Shown here: positions 23,433 to 34,559 of the stretch, piece after piece
Layout: every line of letters starts with the position of its first letter
Position numbering within the stretch: position 1 is the first letter of the stretch
Origin: Salvelinus alpinus
Taxonomy: Eukaryota > Chordata > Actinopteri > Salmoniformes > Salmonidae
NCBI RefSeq assembly: GCF_045679555.1
Contig: NC_092091.1
Location: 84,139,657-84,203,656 of the forward strand
Reading direction: 5' to 3'
Length of the DNA: 64,000 nucleotides
The notes under the pieces: model-generated
Told to the model about the DNA's origin: nothing
Databases searched by the model: none
The model's input: the letters and a program-made list of their open reading frames with translations, nothing else
Program-made: the position numbers and the translations under genes

Positions 23433-23990
23433 AATAACATAGACCTACTGTAGGACCCATAACTTCACCTAACAACAACATAGACCTACTGTAGGACCCA
23501 TAACTTCACCTAACAACAACATAGACCTACTGTAGGACCCATAACTTCACCTAACAACAACATAGACCTACTGTAGGACCCATAACTTCCCCTAACAACA
23601 ACATAGACCTACTGTAGGACCCATAACTTCACCTAACAACAACATAGACCTATTGTAGGACCCATAACTTCACCTAACAACAACATAGACCTACTGTAGG
23701 ACCCATAACTTCACCTAACAACAACATAGACCTACTGTAGGACCCATAACTTCACCTAACAACAACATAGACCTACTGTAGGACCCATAACTTCACCTAA
23801 CAACAACATAGACCTACTGTAGGACCCAGAACTTCACCTAACAACAACATAGACCTACTGTAGAACCCATAACTTCACCTAACAACAACATAGACCTACT
23901 GTAGGACCCATAACTTCACCTAACAATAACATAGACCTACTGTAGGACCAAACACTTCACCTAACAATAACATATACCTACTGTAGGGCC
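23433..23990. repeat. 41-bp minisatellite in the intron, about 13 copies
   Basis: Unit catagacctactgtaggacc, cataacttcacctaacaaca, a. Lies in the intron of zinc-finger gene 1. Confidence 0.95.
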
Positions 23991-23995
23991 CATAA

Positions 23996-24490
23996 CATCA
24001 AGGAACAGTTCTCCACACATTATGAGCTAAGTATCTCTGTGTGTTGTACAATAGCCTCTCCATCAAGGAACAGTTCTCTACACATTATGAGCTCAGTATC
24101 TCTGTGTGTTGTACAATAGCCTATCCATCAAGGAACAGTTCTCTACAGATGAGCTAAATATCTCTGTGTGTTGTACAACAGCCTCTCCATCAAGGAACAG
24201 TTCTCCACACATTATGAGCTAAGTATCTCTGTATGTTGTACAATAGCCTATCCATCAAGGAACAGTTCTCTACACATTATGAGCTCAGTATCTCTGTGTG
24301 TTGTACAATAGCCTCTCCATCAAGGAACAGTTCTCCACACATTATGAGCTAAGTATCTCTGTGTGTTGTACAATAGCCTATCCATTAAGGAACAGTTCTC
24401 TACACATGAGCTAAGTATCTCTGTGTGTTGTACAATAGCCTCTCCATCAAGGAACAGTTCTCTACAGATGAGCTAAGTATCTCTGTGTCC
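23996..24490. repeat. 65-bp minisatellite in the intron, about 8 copies
   Basis: Unit atcaaggaacagttctctac, acattatgagctaagtatct, ctgtgtgttgtacaatagcc, tctcc. Some copies lack 6 bp in acattatg. Confidence 0.95.
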
Positions 24491-25232
24491 AAACAGAGTA
24501 ATGAGACGCGACTGTAAATCAAGCAGACAGTAACATTATAAACGTATTCATAGTGTAGTGAATTCAGGGGGAAGCCCTGAGCTGAACTCAAACCTGGTCC
24601 AGCGACTGTCAAGCCAACACTTTATAACTGTTACACCAAGATGTCTGAACTTCTTGACGAGGTCGCTAGGTTTTGGGTTAAGGTTGCTACAATAGCTTTC
24701 TTTATGAATGTGAGAGTGGTTACATTTCTACAGCCCCCATCCCACAGCGGTTTACCAAACCAAGTCTCAGGCAGCCATTTTGTTGCTGTTTAAATCCTAG
24801 GTTGTCCCTTTAAAAAAGCCAAATCAATCAACCAACCAATCTGCAGTTCAAAACAATAACAAAGATGTCATTCCACCACTGTTTTGGTCATAAGATGATG
24901 GATGGGGCTGGAGAAATGTAACTACTCTCAAATTCATAGACAGACCTATGGATGCAAGGACTGACCATCGATTATATCAGCATTATAGTTTTAACCATGT
25001 TGAAGCTATACAGTGTTGGTTTACTATGTTTCTAAACATTGGCGTAAAAAAAGCTTGTTTGGGGTTCTGATGGGGTACAACAGTTGAACTAAGCTCATGA
25101 GGCATGTGTTATATTCTTCAAGAATCAATGGCTATAAATAATATAAATGTAGCAATTGCATATTTCCCCTTTAACACCACACATCAGTTCAACAACTGCA
25201 GTTTGTTCCTCTGGTTTTAAGACAGTACTTAC

Positions 25233-25657
25233 TAATGTTAATCACGGCCCGGTTTCTCAAAACCATCTTACGGATAAGTTCACCGTCAGAACCATAGGAG
25301 GCCTTAAGATGCGTTTGGGAAACCGGGCCCAGATGTCCAGTTTCCTCCTCTTCGTCCTCTTCCTCCTTTTTCGATGTGACAGTCATCTCCCCCCTCCTCT
25401 TTCACTCCAAAAACTGCATCCTCCTCTCTCTCTGCCTCCTCTTCTTTTACTGTAACATCCTCCTCCTCTTTCACTCTGAACGCGTCTTCCTTTTCTTCCA
25501 CAGAAACGTCTTTCTCTTCTTCTTTCACGGTAACAGCCTCACCCTCTACTTGTTTTTGTATTGTAACATCCTTCTCTTCCTCCTCCTCTTTCAGGAGAGC
25601 TTCTTTCTCCGTCCAGAAGACCTCTTTTTTAGCAGGAGAGTAGCTTAGTGAACTCAT
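25233..25657 (-). CDS. C2H2 zinc-finger gene 1, exon 1 (frameshifted, element insertion)
   Basis: ATG at 25657 opens MSSLSYSPAKKEVFW and a glutamate/lysine-rich stretch (repeats of VKEEE), the usual N-terminal exon of this fish zinc-finger group. Around 25392 the minus strand has a run of six G where the pattern GVKEEGE-MTV requires five, so the frame shifts to DDCHIEKGG. In the other frame the normal end (MTVTSKKEEE to TGHL) continues through an inserted palindromic element and reaches the donor att a|gtaagt at 25233. With the extra G the protein would not join exon 2 in frame; a homopolymer sequencing error is a real alternative. Confidence 0.7.
25243..25333. mobile_element. Short palindromic MITE-like insertion in exon 1
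   Basis: Ends are inverted copies: cggcccggtttctcaaa at the left and tttgggaaaccgggccc at the right. Neither of the paralogous first exons (29246-29510, 40936-41212) has this segment between the acidic region and the donor. Confidence 0.7.
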
Positions 25658-25859
25658 GGTCGGGGATGTTCGCTAGCTAGCATTAGCAACTAGCCTAGTT
25701 CTAAGCTAATTTAGCAAACCAGCTAGCTGACAAACAACGTAATTATATAATTAAATGGGCCAACAAGCACATACGACAGAAGTGTGTTTAAAACACAGCG
25801 ACTAATATACACCATAACAGTGTAAAGACCGTGAATGTTGTAGCTATGTTTGCTAGAAA

Positions 25860-25990
25860 GCTACCGAGGTGTCTGACTAACTGTTGTTGTTGAAGGAGCG
25901 TCCCGTCCACTAGATTATACGTCACACTGGCAGCATCGCCTGAACCTAAAAGACGCACATCGCCGACTGCTGACTGGAATGGGCAACGCA
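25860..25990 (-). promoter_or_regulatory. Promoter-proximal block of zinc-finger gene 1
   Basis: Shared with 29700-29830 and 40600-40770. Constant parts are tgacgtataat (25914-25924 on the minus strand, a CRE/ATF-like half site), agtggacggg and cacctcggtagctt. Position a few hundred bases before the ATG and conservation among paralogues argue for core promoter or 5' leader. Confidence 0.6.
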
Positions 25991-26029
25991 GTTCAGGAAC
26001 CAAAAGTTTATTTTTCATGTATTTCATAA

Positions 26030-26340
26030 AAGTTGATTCTTATATTAAGTCGTTCAAATAAAAGCATGTGTTGATTGAGTCGTTTTTAATGAGTGATAAT
26101 TTAAAACAAACTTTAGATCCACTACATATTTACATTGAACCATATGGATCATTTTGACCCCAGAAGCATATCTTTAATCAGAGCCAAAATGTGGTTAATT
26201 TAATTCTTCATGACTTTGTCAATCAACTTGTTCTTAATACATCTAAATCATGGTTTAGTGTTTCTGTATCAATATGGACTTTTAACAAACTCAAATCCTT
26301 TGGAGTCATTTTGACTCCAGCCAAAAGCACCTTTGATAAA
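26030..26340. other. Upstream flank of zinc-finger gene 1, also present at 45945-46275
   Basis: Reverse complement matches 45945-46275 (caacttgttcttaatacatc, atttaaaacaaactttagat and others). No coding content. Confidence 0.8.
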
Positions 26341-26344
26341 TAGG

Positions 26345-26540
26345 ACGTTTATTTCAAATCAAAATCAAATCACATTTTATTGGTCACATACACGTGTTTA
26401 GCAAATGTTATTGCGGGTGTAGCAAAATGCTTGTGGTTCTAGCTCCGACAGTGCAGTAATATCTAACAATTTCACAACATATACCCAATACACACAAATC
26501 AAAGTATTTGAATGTAGGTTTCTCTGTAGACATGATCCAT
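26345..26540. mobile_element. Dispersed salmonid repeat fragment
   Basis: Contains caaatcacattttattggtc, acatacacgtgtttagcaaa and gttctagctccgacagtgca, a very common salmonid interspersed sequence. Class not resolved; a distant relative is inserted at 53353-53493. Confidence 0.6.
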
Positions 26541-26708
26541 CCCACCAGAGGGTGGAGGGGCACCTGTATCAGTGGTTTTGACCAGATAGACACCTGCAGA
26601 CACACAGTATAGTGCCTCCCATGTACTCTCCTAAGATTGGACTTTTCTATACCACGTATCACGTGACTGTGTACAAAACTGCCAATGGTAGAAAACACTG
26701 CCAGTGTA

Positions 26709-27420
26709 ATACAGTGCATTCGTTAAGTATTCAGACCCCTTCACTTTTTCCACATTTAGTTACATTACAGCCTCATTCTAAAATTGAAGATTTTTTCCCC
26801 TCATCAATCTACACACAATACCCCAAAATGACAAACCAAAAACAGTTTTTTAGACATTTTTGCAAATGTATTTACTTAAGTATTCAGACCCTTTGCTTTG
26901 AGACTCGAAATTGAGCTCAGATGCATCCTGATTCCATTGATCATCCTTGAGATGTTTCTACAACTTGATTGGAGTCCACCTGTGGTAAATTCAATTGATT
27001 AGACATGATTTGGAAAGGCACACACCTGTCTATATAAGGTCCCACAGTTTACAGTGCATGTCAGAGCAAAAACCAAGCCATGAGGTCAAAGGAATTGTCC
27101 GTAGAGCTCTGAGACAGGATTGTGTCGAGGCACAGATCTGGGGAAAGGTACCAAAAAATGTCTGCAGCATTGACGGTCCCCAAGAACACAATGGCCGCCA
27201 TCATTCTTAAATGGAAGAAGTTTGGAACCACCAATACTCTTTCTAGAGCTGGCCGCCCGGCCAAACTGATGAATCGGGGGAGAAGGGCCTTGGTCAGGGA
27301 GGTGAACAAGAACCCGATGTTCACTCTGACAGAGCTCCAGATTTCCTCTGTGGAGACGGGAGAACCTTCCAGAAGGACAACCATCTCTGCAGCACTCCAC
27401 CAATCAGGCCTTAATGTAGC
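26709..27420 (+). mobile_element. Tc1-like transposon, 5' half
   Basis: Left terminus tacagtgcattcgttaagta, ttcagaccccttcacttttt and the subterminal copy aagtattcagaccctttgct are typical of Tc1-like inverted/direct repeats. The transposase N-terminus follows: the HTH region reads MRSKELSVEL then a stop, then DRIVSRHRSGERYQ, GRPAKLMN and so on up to ALHQSGLN near 27418, where it ends. The DDE half and right terminus are missing. Confidence 0.85.
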
Positions 27421-27620
27421 AATGATTAAATTGTCAACATTTATTTCAATGGACAATTCTGTGAACTGTTCTGTGAAAGGTGTCGGCTAGAGATGACTTG
27501 CAGGAGCTTGCAGGGATTTGTAGTCTTGCATGTGGTCTACTTTGATGCTAATTAGCATTTTCAAATCCGAGAGTAAAGAGAGACAAATATATTGATAAAA
27601 GTATTTGTATTTAGTATAGA
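27421..27620. other. Unassigned stretch
   Basis: No gene recognised between the broken Tc1 element and the next array. Confidence 0.4.
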
Positions 27621-27835
27621 TCCCATTTAGTTCCTGCCAAGGCAGCAGCTACTCTTCCTGGGGTTTATTATGGATCCCCGTTAGTTCCTGCCAAGGCAGC
27701 AGCTACTCTTCCTGGGGTTTATTATGGATCCCCGTTAGTTCCTGCCAAGGCAGCAGCTACTCTTCCTGGGGTTTATTATGGATCCCCATTAGTTCCTGCC
27801 AAGGCAGCAGCTCCTCTTCCTGGGGTCCAGCAAAA
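27620..27835. repeat. 54-bp tandem repeat, 4 copies, inside a dispersed element
   Basis: Unit ttagttcctgccaaggcagc, agctactcttcctggggttt, attatggatccccg. It is followed by ggtccagcaaaattaaaggc, the usual continuation of a dispersed salmonid repeat. Confidence 0.9.
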
Positions 27836-27951
27836 TTAAAGGCAGTTATACAATTTTAAAAACATTACAATAAATTCACAAAAAATAGTGCACTAACATT
27901 ACACAAAGTGAACTCAAGTCTGACAGCCCAAACAAAAACACACATTCTCAG

Positions 27952-28475
27952 TCAAAAACACAAGTCAGAACACAGCCTCTCGATTCTCTCATGTGTTTTC
28001 AGGTTCTCTGACTGGGAAAAGGTCTTTCCACAATGAGAGCAGTGGTATGTCTTCTCCTCCTGTGTATTTGTATGTATTATTTCATGCTCTTTCAGGTACC
28101 TTAACCGGGTAAATCTCTCTCCACACTGGGAGCAGCGGTACATCTTCTTACCTGTGTGAGTCCTCTCATGCTTGTTCAGGTTTCCTACCTGGCCAAAACT
28201 CTTTCCACAATGGGAACATTGGAAAAGCTTTTCCCCTGTGTGTCCCCTCTCATGCGTTTGCAGGCTCCCTAACTGGGTAAACGTCATTCCACATTGGGAA
28301 CAGTGGTAAGGCTTCTCTCCAGTGTGTATTCTCTTATGTGTTCTCAGGCTCCCTAACTGAGTAAAACTCTTTCCACACTGGGAGCAGTGATGTCGTCCTG
28401 CTGGTTTGGACGTCTCGGGGTCTGGTTTCCCTGAAGGACTCTTCCTGCTGTCAGAAGGAGAGTCTGGTCTCTCTC
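27952..28475 (-). CDS. C2H2 zinc-finger gene 2, exon 2
   Basis: Acceptor gtctttgacag precedes [18 protein letters not shown], then fingers [52 protein letters not shown] and [13 protein letters not shown]. The linker before finger five is stretched (HTNTQEEKT). The fifth finger ends HERIE where HxxxH is expected, followed by seven residues and a stop at 27952, so the C-terminus looks truncated. Together with exon 1 at 29246-29510 (same phase, 0.8-kb intron) this is the only zinc-finger copy here with no frame lesion. A nuclear DNA-binding role is inferred from family. Confidence 0.85.
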
Positions 28476-29245
28476 CTGTCAAAGACAAACAGATGATTTA
28501 ATTAAACAGAGACCTGAATGAAACCTCCACATGATAAAACTTCCTATGACGTATAATCTAGACTAGATCCCTCAATCACCTGAAGTCAGTTTTCACAAGT
28601 ATTATTAAAGCGACTACAAAATGCAGGTCTCTGTGTGGTTCTTAGTCAGAGAGGCCTACAGAATGGTCTAGAATGTCATTGTATGCTGTAGCGTTTACAC
28701 CAGTCCAGCCTACGCTTGGCACTCTAGCAATGATAAAGTACTTTATGATAACGCAGAAATTAAATAAACGATTTGGTATCATTTTTATTATGGAAGATTG
28801 AATAAGTGTGCTTCAAACGGTTAGCTTGGAATGATTTGTAGCGTCTCGACTATCTGTGCATGAGAGTCCGTTCAACTCAGTTTCCCTGCCTGAAAAAAAG
28901 TGTATTCGCGCACGCAAAGTCAGGAAGAAACTGATCGCGTTTTGCGACTGTCGTCTCACTTGACGGCAGTCAACAGTGGGCTAGGAATCGCCTCCAGTTT
29001 AGCACAATGGAATTGCAGTATTGAATGAAGGCAAGTCCATTCCGTGAGACATTTAAGTTGTGATTTTGCGTGCAAATCCATTGTTAAAGTTTTGTTGTTG
29101 GCCAGCTTGTTGATGGTATTCACATCTTACAGTGTAGCTTTATCAATTCCTACATTAATAAACGGCATTTAAGCTCAGAACTTGAGTAGAATGCCGTTTT
29201 AAAACCACACATTAGTTCAAAAAGTATTTTCAAGACAGGACTTAC
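28476..29245 (-). other. Intron of zinc-finger gene 2
   Basis: Bounded by donor acca|gtaagt (exon end at 29246) and acceptor tttgacag. No repeat array or other gene seen. Confidence 0.6.
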
Positions 29246-29510
29246 TGGTGTTACTCAGATCTTCTGTCTCCTCCTCTTCCCTCTCCTCCTCCTTCAATAT
29301 GACAGTTCTCTCTCCTTCATTCACTCCAGAAAAAGTATAATCGTTTTCTTCCTCTTCTTTCTCTGTAACAGCCTCACCCTCTACTTCTTCGTTTACTGTG
29401 ACATCCTCCTCTTCATCCTCCTCTTTCACGACAACGTTCAGCCAAATACCTTCTTTCTCCTTCAAGCAGACCTCTTTTTTAGCAGGAGGGCAGTAGCTTG
29501 CTGAGCTCAT
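29246..29510 (-). CDS. C2H2 zinc-finger gene 2, exon 1
   Basis: ATG at 29510 opens MSSASYCPPAKKEVCLKEKE and a glutamate-rich segment (VKEEDEEEDVTVNEEVEG) ending TEDLSNT with donor acacca|gtaagt. Uninterrupted, about 88 codons, phase 1, joins the RERPDS start of exon 2. The acidic exon is the standard N-terminal module of this fish family; its molecular role is not visible in the sequence. Confidence 0.85.
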
Positions 29511-29699
29511 GGTCGGGGATGTTAGCCAGCTAACCTAGCTAGTTAGCGACTAGCCTAGTGATAGGCTCATTTATCAAGCCAGCTACCGTTCCCTGACTAA
29601 ACGGAAATATGACATTAAATGGGGAAACTAGTTAAAAGACAGAATTATGTTTCACATACAGAGGCAAATATACACCGAAGCAGTCTGAACAGCTTGAAT

Positions 29700-29830
29700 G
29701 TTTCCGCTAGGAAGCTACCGAGGTGGCTGACTAGATGTTGTTGAAGAAGCGTCCCGTCCACTACATTATACGTCACTCTGATAGCATCGCCTGAAAAACG
29801 CATATCGCCATCTGTTGACTGGAGTGGTTA
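29700..29830 (-). promoter_or_regulatory. Promoter-proximal block of zinc-finger gene 2
   Basis: Same ordered motifs as genes 1 and 3: tgacgtataat (29765-29775, minus), gtagtggacgggacgcttct and cacctcggtagcttcctag. Confidence 0.6.
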
Positions 29831-29898
29831 ACGCAGATAAATGTAATAGTCAGACAACTACAGATTTGTAATAAGTATGAATTTAAAACCTACTTCTA

Positions 29899-30190
29899 CA
29901 TTCTACCAACCCAACAGATGTTTCTACTACAGTGAATATTAACCAATGAGGTGGGTCTTTACACATTCTACCAACCCAACAGATGTTACTACTACAGTGA
30001 ATATTAACCAATGAGGTGGGTCTTTACACATTCTACCAACCCAACAGATGTTTCTACTACAGTGAATATTAACCAATGAGGTGGGTCTTTACACATTCTA
30101 CCAACCCAACAGATGTTACTACTACAGTGAATATTAACCAATGAGGTGGGTCTTTCCACATTCTACCAACCCAACAGATGTTTCTACTAC
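29899..30190. repeat. 65-bp minisatellite, about 4.5 copies
   Basis: Unit cattctaccaacccaacaga, tgttactactacagtgaata, ttaaccaatgaggtgggtct, ttaca. It abuts the 42-bp array without spacer. Confidence 0.95.
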
Positions 30191-33030
30191 CCCGCTGTCT
30201 GAAACGCTCATCCAGACAGTCCTCTGGGTAACCCCGCTGTCTGAAACGCTCATCCAGACAGTCCTCTGGGTAACCCCGCTGTCTGAAACGCTCATCCAGA
30301 CAGTCCTCTGGGTAACCCCGCTGTCTGAAACGCTCATCCAGACAGTCCTCTGGGTAACCCCGCTGTCTGAAACACTCATCCAGTCCTCTGGGTAACCCCG
30401 CTGTCTGAAACACTCATCCAGACAGTCCTCTGGGTAACCCCGCTGTCTGAAACACTCATCCAGACAGTCCTCTGGGTAACCCCGCTGTCTGAAACACTCA
30501 TCCAGACAGTCCTCTGGGTAACCCCGCTGTCTGAAACGCTCATCCAGACAGTCCTCTGGGGAACCCCGCTGTCTGAAACGCTCATCCAGACAGTCCTCTG
30601 GGTAACCCCGCTGTCTGAAACACTCATCCAGACAGTCCTCTGGGTAACCCCGCTGTCTGAAACACTCATCCAGACAGTCCTCTGGGTAACCCCGCTGTCT
30701 GAAACACTCATCCAGACAGTCCTCTGGGTAACCCCGCTGTCTGAAACGCTCATCCAGACAGTCCTCTGGGTAACCCCGCTGTCTGAAACACTCATCCAGA
30801 CAGTCCTCTGGGTAACCCCGCTGTCTGAAACACTCATCCAGACAGTCCTCTGGGTAACCCCGCTGTCTGAAACACTCATCCAGACAGTCCTCTGGGTAAC
30901 CCCGCTGTCTGAAACACTCATCCAGACAGTCCTCTGGGTAACCCCGCTGTCTGAAACACTCATCCCGACAGTCCTCTGGGGAACCCCGCTGTCTGAAACG
31001 CTCATCCAGACAGTCCTCTGGGGAACCCCTCTGTCTGAAACACTCATCCAGACAGTCCTCTGGGTAACCCCGCTGTCTGAAACACTCATCCAGACAGTCC
31101 TCTGGGTAACCCCGCTGTCTGAAACGCTCATCCAGACAGTCCTCTGGGTGACCCCGCTGTCTGAAACGCTCATCCAGACAGTCCTCTGGGTGACCCCGCT
31201 GTCTGAAACGCTCATCCAGACAGTCCTCTGGGTGACCCCGCTGTCTGAAACGCTCATCCAGACAGTCCTCTGGGTAACCCCGCTGTCTGAAACGCTCATC
31301 CAGACAGTCCTCTGGGTAACCCCGCTGTCTGAAACGCTCATCCAGACAGTCCTCTGGGTAACCCCGCTGTCTGAAACACTCATCCAGACAGTCCTCTGGG
31401 TAACCCCGCTGTCTGAAACACTCATCCAGACAGTCCTCTGGGTAACCCCGCTGTCTGAAACGCTCCTCCAGACAGTCCTCTGGGTAACCCCGCTGTCTGA
31501 AACGCTCATCCAGACAGTCCTTTGGGTAACCCCGCTGTCTGAAACGCTCATCCAGACAGTCCTCTGGGTAACCCCGCTCTCTGAAACACTCATCCAGACA
31601 GTCCTCTGGGTAACCCCGCTGTCTGAAACGCTCATCCAGACAGTCCTCTGGGTAACCCCGCTGTCTGAAACGCTCATCCAGACAGTCCTCTGGGTAACCC
31701 CGCTGTCTGAAACGCTCATCCAGACAGTCCTCTGGGTAACCCCGCTGTCTGAAACGCTCATACAGACAGTCCTCTGGGTAACCCCGCTGTCTGAAACGCT
31801 CATCCAGACAGTCCTCTGGGTAACCCCGCTGTCTGAAACACTCATCCAGACAGTCCTCTGGGTAACCCCGCTGTCTGAAACGCTCATCCAGACAGTCCTC
31901 TGGGTAACCCCGCTGTCTGAAACGCTCATCCAGACAGTCCTCTGGGTAACCCCGCTGTCTGAAACGCTCATCCAGACAGTCCTCTGGGTAACCCCGCTGT
32001 CTGAAACGCTCATCCAGACAGTCCTCTGGGTAACCCCGCTGTCTGAAACGCTCATCCAGACAGTCCTCTGGGTAACCCCGCTGTCTGAAACGCTCATCCA
32101 GACAGTCCTCTGGGTAACCCCGCTGTCTGAAACGCTCATCCAGACAGTCCTCTGGGTAACCCCGCTGTCTGAAACGCTCATCCAGACAGTCCTCTGGGTA
32201 ACCCCGCTGTCTGAAACGCTCATCCAGACAGTCCTCTGGGTAACCCCGCTGTCTGAAACGCTCATCCAGACAGTCCTCTGGGTAACCCCGCTGTCTGAAA
32301 CGCTCATCCAGACAGTCCTCTGGGTAACCCCGCTGTCTGAAACGCTCATCCAGACAGTCCTCTGGGTAACCCCGCTGTCTGAAACGCTCATCCATACAGT
32401 CCTCTGGGTAACCCCGCTGTCTGAAACGCTCATCCAGACAGTCCTCTGGGTAACCCCGCTGTCTGAAACGCTCATCCAGACAGTCCTCTGGGTAACCCCG
32501 CTGTCTGAAACGCTCATCCAGACAGTCCTCTGGGTAACCCCGCTGTCTGAAACGCTCATCCAGACAGTCCTCTGGGTAACCCCGCTGTCTGAAACGCTCA
32601 TCCAGACAGTCCTCTGGGTAACCCCGCTGTCTGAAACGCTCATCCAGACAGTCCTCTGGGTAACCCCGCTGTCTGAAACGCTCATCCAGACAGTCCTCTG
32701 GGTAACCCCGCTGTCTGAAACGCTCATCCAGACAGTCCTCTGGGTAACCCCGCTGTCTGAAACACTCATCCAGACAGTCCTCTGGGTAACCCCGCTGTCT
32801 GAAACGCTCATCCAGACAGTCCTCTGGGTAACCCCGCTGTCTGAAACGCTCATCCAGACAGTCCTCTGGGTAACCACGCTGTCTGAAACGCTCATCCAGA
32901 CGGTCCTCTGGGTAACCCCGCTGTCTGAAACGCTCATCCAGACAGTCCTCTGGGTAACCCCGCTGTCTGAAACGCTCATCCAGACAGTCCTCTGGGTAAC
33001 CCCGCTGTCTGAAACACTCATCCAGACAGT
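30190..33030. repeat. 42-bp minisatellite, about 67 copies, derived from a Penelope-like gene
   Basis: Unit ccccgctgtctgaaacgctc, atccagacagtcctctgggt, aa. The period is 14 codons, so several frames are open for hundreds of codons on both strands. In one minus frame the unit reads LDERFRQRGYPEDC, which is the continuation of the Penelope-like reverse transcriptase fragment at 33030-33300. Copies alternate acgctc and acactc (Arg/Cys in that frame). One unit near 30390 lacks 4 bp and shifts the frame. Confidence 0.95.
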
Positions 33031-33300
33031 GGGTAACTGCCTGAAACGCTCATCCAGCTTGTCATAGTCACTCTGTGTACCACTAAACCTGCGTCTGCGA
33101 CAGTATTGGCTGATGGAGAGGCTATTTTCTAGGGGTGTAGGATGGAAGCTAACAGGGAATTCCTGTCCGTCGACTTCCTGTTTAGGTCTGTGCTAAAGCC
33201 ACCCCTCTCCCTCTTAATCAAAATGTCCAGATAACTTGTTTCATGTGCATCAAAGGTGAGGGTGAATTTCAGATGACAGAAGTCACATTTAGGTGCCAGG
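33030..33300 (-). mobile_element. Penelope-like retroelement reverse transcriptase fragment
   Basis: The minus strand reads PKCDFCHLKFTLTFDAHE, TSYLDILIKRERGG, FSTDLNRKSTDRNSLL and, after a stop and a shift, RRRRFSGTQSDYDKLDERF. The SYLDILI, TDLxRKxTDRNxLL and RFxxRGYP motifs in this order are characteristic of the C-terminal part of Penelope-like reverse transcriptases. It is truncated upstream and replaced downstream by the 42-bp array. Confidence 0.75.
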
Positions 33301-33378
33301 TGTAACTGAGGCTATAGATGCTCCATATCCATTACTTTGAGTGTTTTATATAATACGACTAAATGTGTTTCTGTGTTG

Positions 33379-33560
33379 CAGGGGCAGTCAAGAAATGGAA
33401 CGGCAAGGCCACAGAACATGATATAAGAGGAGCTGTGGGAGACCACCTCAAGGGAGACCACCTCAAGCCTGTGGGAGACCACCTCAAGCCCCTGGTAGAG
33501 CCGGGGGTGGTGTTTACCACTCCACCACGCCTTCAGCAGGCTGGAAAAGTCAGATTGATA
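33379..33560 (+). other. Exon-like open segment with GDHLK repeats
   Basis: After a good acceptor-like sequence (gtgtttctgtgttgcag) the frame reads AVKKWNGKATEHDIRG, then three copies of GDHLK separated by KP/PV, then VFTTPPRLQQAGK, with a weak donor-like end. It looks like an exon of an unrecognised gene with an internal 18-21 bp triplication. No neighbouring exon was found. Confidence 0.25.
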
Positions 33561-33609
33561 CTGTTTTTCATACTAAGATGTGTGTTGCTTTGCACATATT
33601 TCTTCATTG

Positions 33610-33760
33610 GTCATTGGGTTACAATATGTTCAAATCAAGCTTTATTTAAACAGCACATTTCAGACATGGATGCAACACATTGGCTTCACAGGAAAATAAG
33701 ACATTTTACACAACAGGATAAAAAAATAGAAGAATAACAACTGAAAGATTAATGAGCATT
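33610..33760. mobile_element. Dispersed teleost repeat fragment
   Basis: Contains caaatcaagctttatttaaa, cagcacatttcagacatgga and tcacaggaaaataagacatt, a common interspersed sequence in teleosts. Class not assigned. Confidence 0.45.
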
Positions 33761-33844
33761 GTAAGGAAACGTCATTGATTAAAATATTAACATTTGAATG
33801 CAATATCCAACCCAAAATATAAGCTTGTTTTACTCCATTGTTTT

Positions 33845-34335
33845 CTTGTTACGTTCCCCAGCAAGAAAACCAGAAATGTCCCTTAAATAGAAAAGGGAAC
33901 TAACAAAGAGTCACTGACAACAACCACAACTAAACAGGTGGGGGTTTAGGAGGGGTTCTGAAAGACACTATGGGGGTGTCCACTGAAAGTTGACTAGTAA
34001 CAACAACTGGGACCTAAAAGACAGCCACTAAATCTGCCCAAGAAGAGACAAACAAAGGAAAAACCCACACCAAACTTAAAGACAGGAAGCAAACCTAAAA
34101 GAATTAAAAGAAAAAGAAGATTCTTAAATAGCACCTGGACCAGCTCAGGTGAAACACCTTCCCACTAACGAGATGGACAAGCCAGCACAGGTGTAACACA
34201 AACTGACTAATGAGGTGACACCAATCAGTGCTCCCTACGTGCTAACCAGCTATACGTGCTAACGAGCTATACGTGCTAAATCCCAACCTCAAAACATAAA
34301 TGGAAAAACCAAAGCCTGTAACACCTTCCCCCTTA
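33845..34335. mobile_element. Dispersed non-coding element
   Basis: Begins tgttacgttccccagcaaga and ends near gcctgtaacaccttccccct. It includes a local triplet repeat of a tacgtgctaa unit (34235-34280). Composition suggests an LTR or non-autonomous element; association with the gypsy-like coding fragment 250 bp away is possible but not shown. Confidence 0.4.
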
Positions 34336-34559
34336 AGCCAACAAATACGTCCTATATTTTTGTTGGACAAGTTTGCTCACCTCCAACAGAAAACAACTTC
34401 CATTTCACATTATAATCAACTAACGTTACAATGCTTCACCTTCACCAATATAAACATGGTGTCTACTGGCTGTCAACAATTAAAAACACACGTATTTCTA
34501 AATATATATATTTTTCTACAATGTTATTTTTTTTTAACTCACTAGCTTCTAGAACTCTC

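Noticed and set aside
24565-24645. tRNA-like segment on the minus strand (ggtttgagttc box B, tggtgtaacag box A-like)
   Set aside because: No cloverleaf with acceptor pairing could be drawn; at most a worn SINE head, too weak to list as a feature.
30134-33067. Giant open frames of 881, 753 (minus) and 639 (plus) codons as a repeat-protein gene
   Set aside because: They overlap in different frames and strands of a 42-bp (14-codon) array without stops. There is no start context, splice site or non-repeat domain. Only the Penelope-derived origin of the unit is meaningful.
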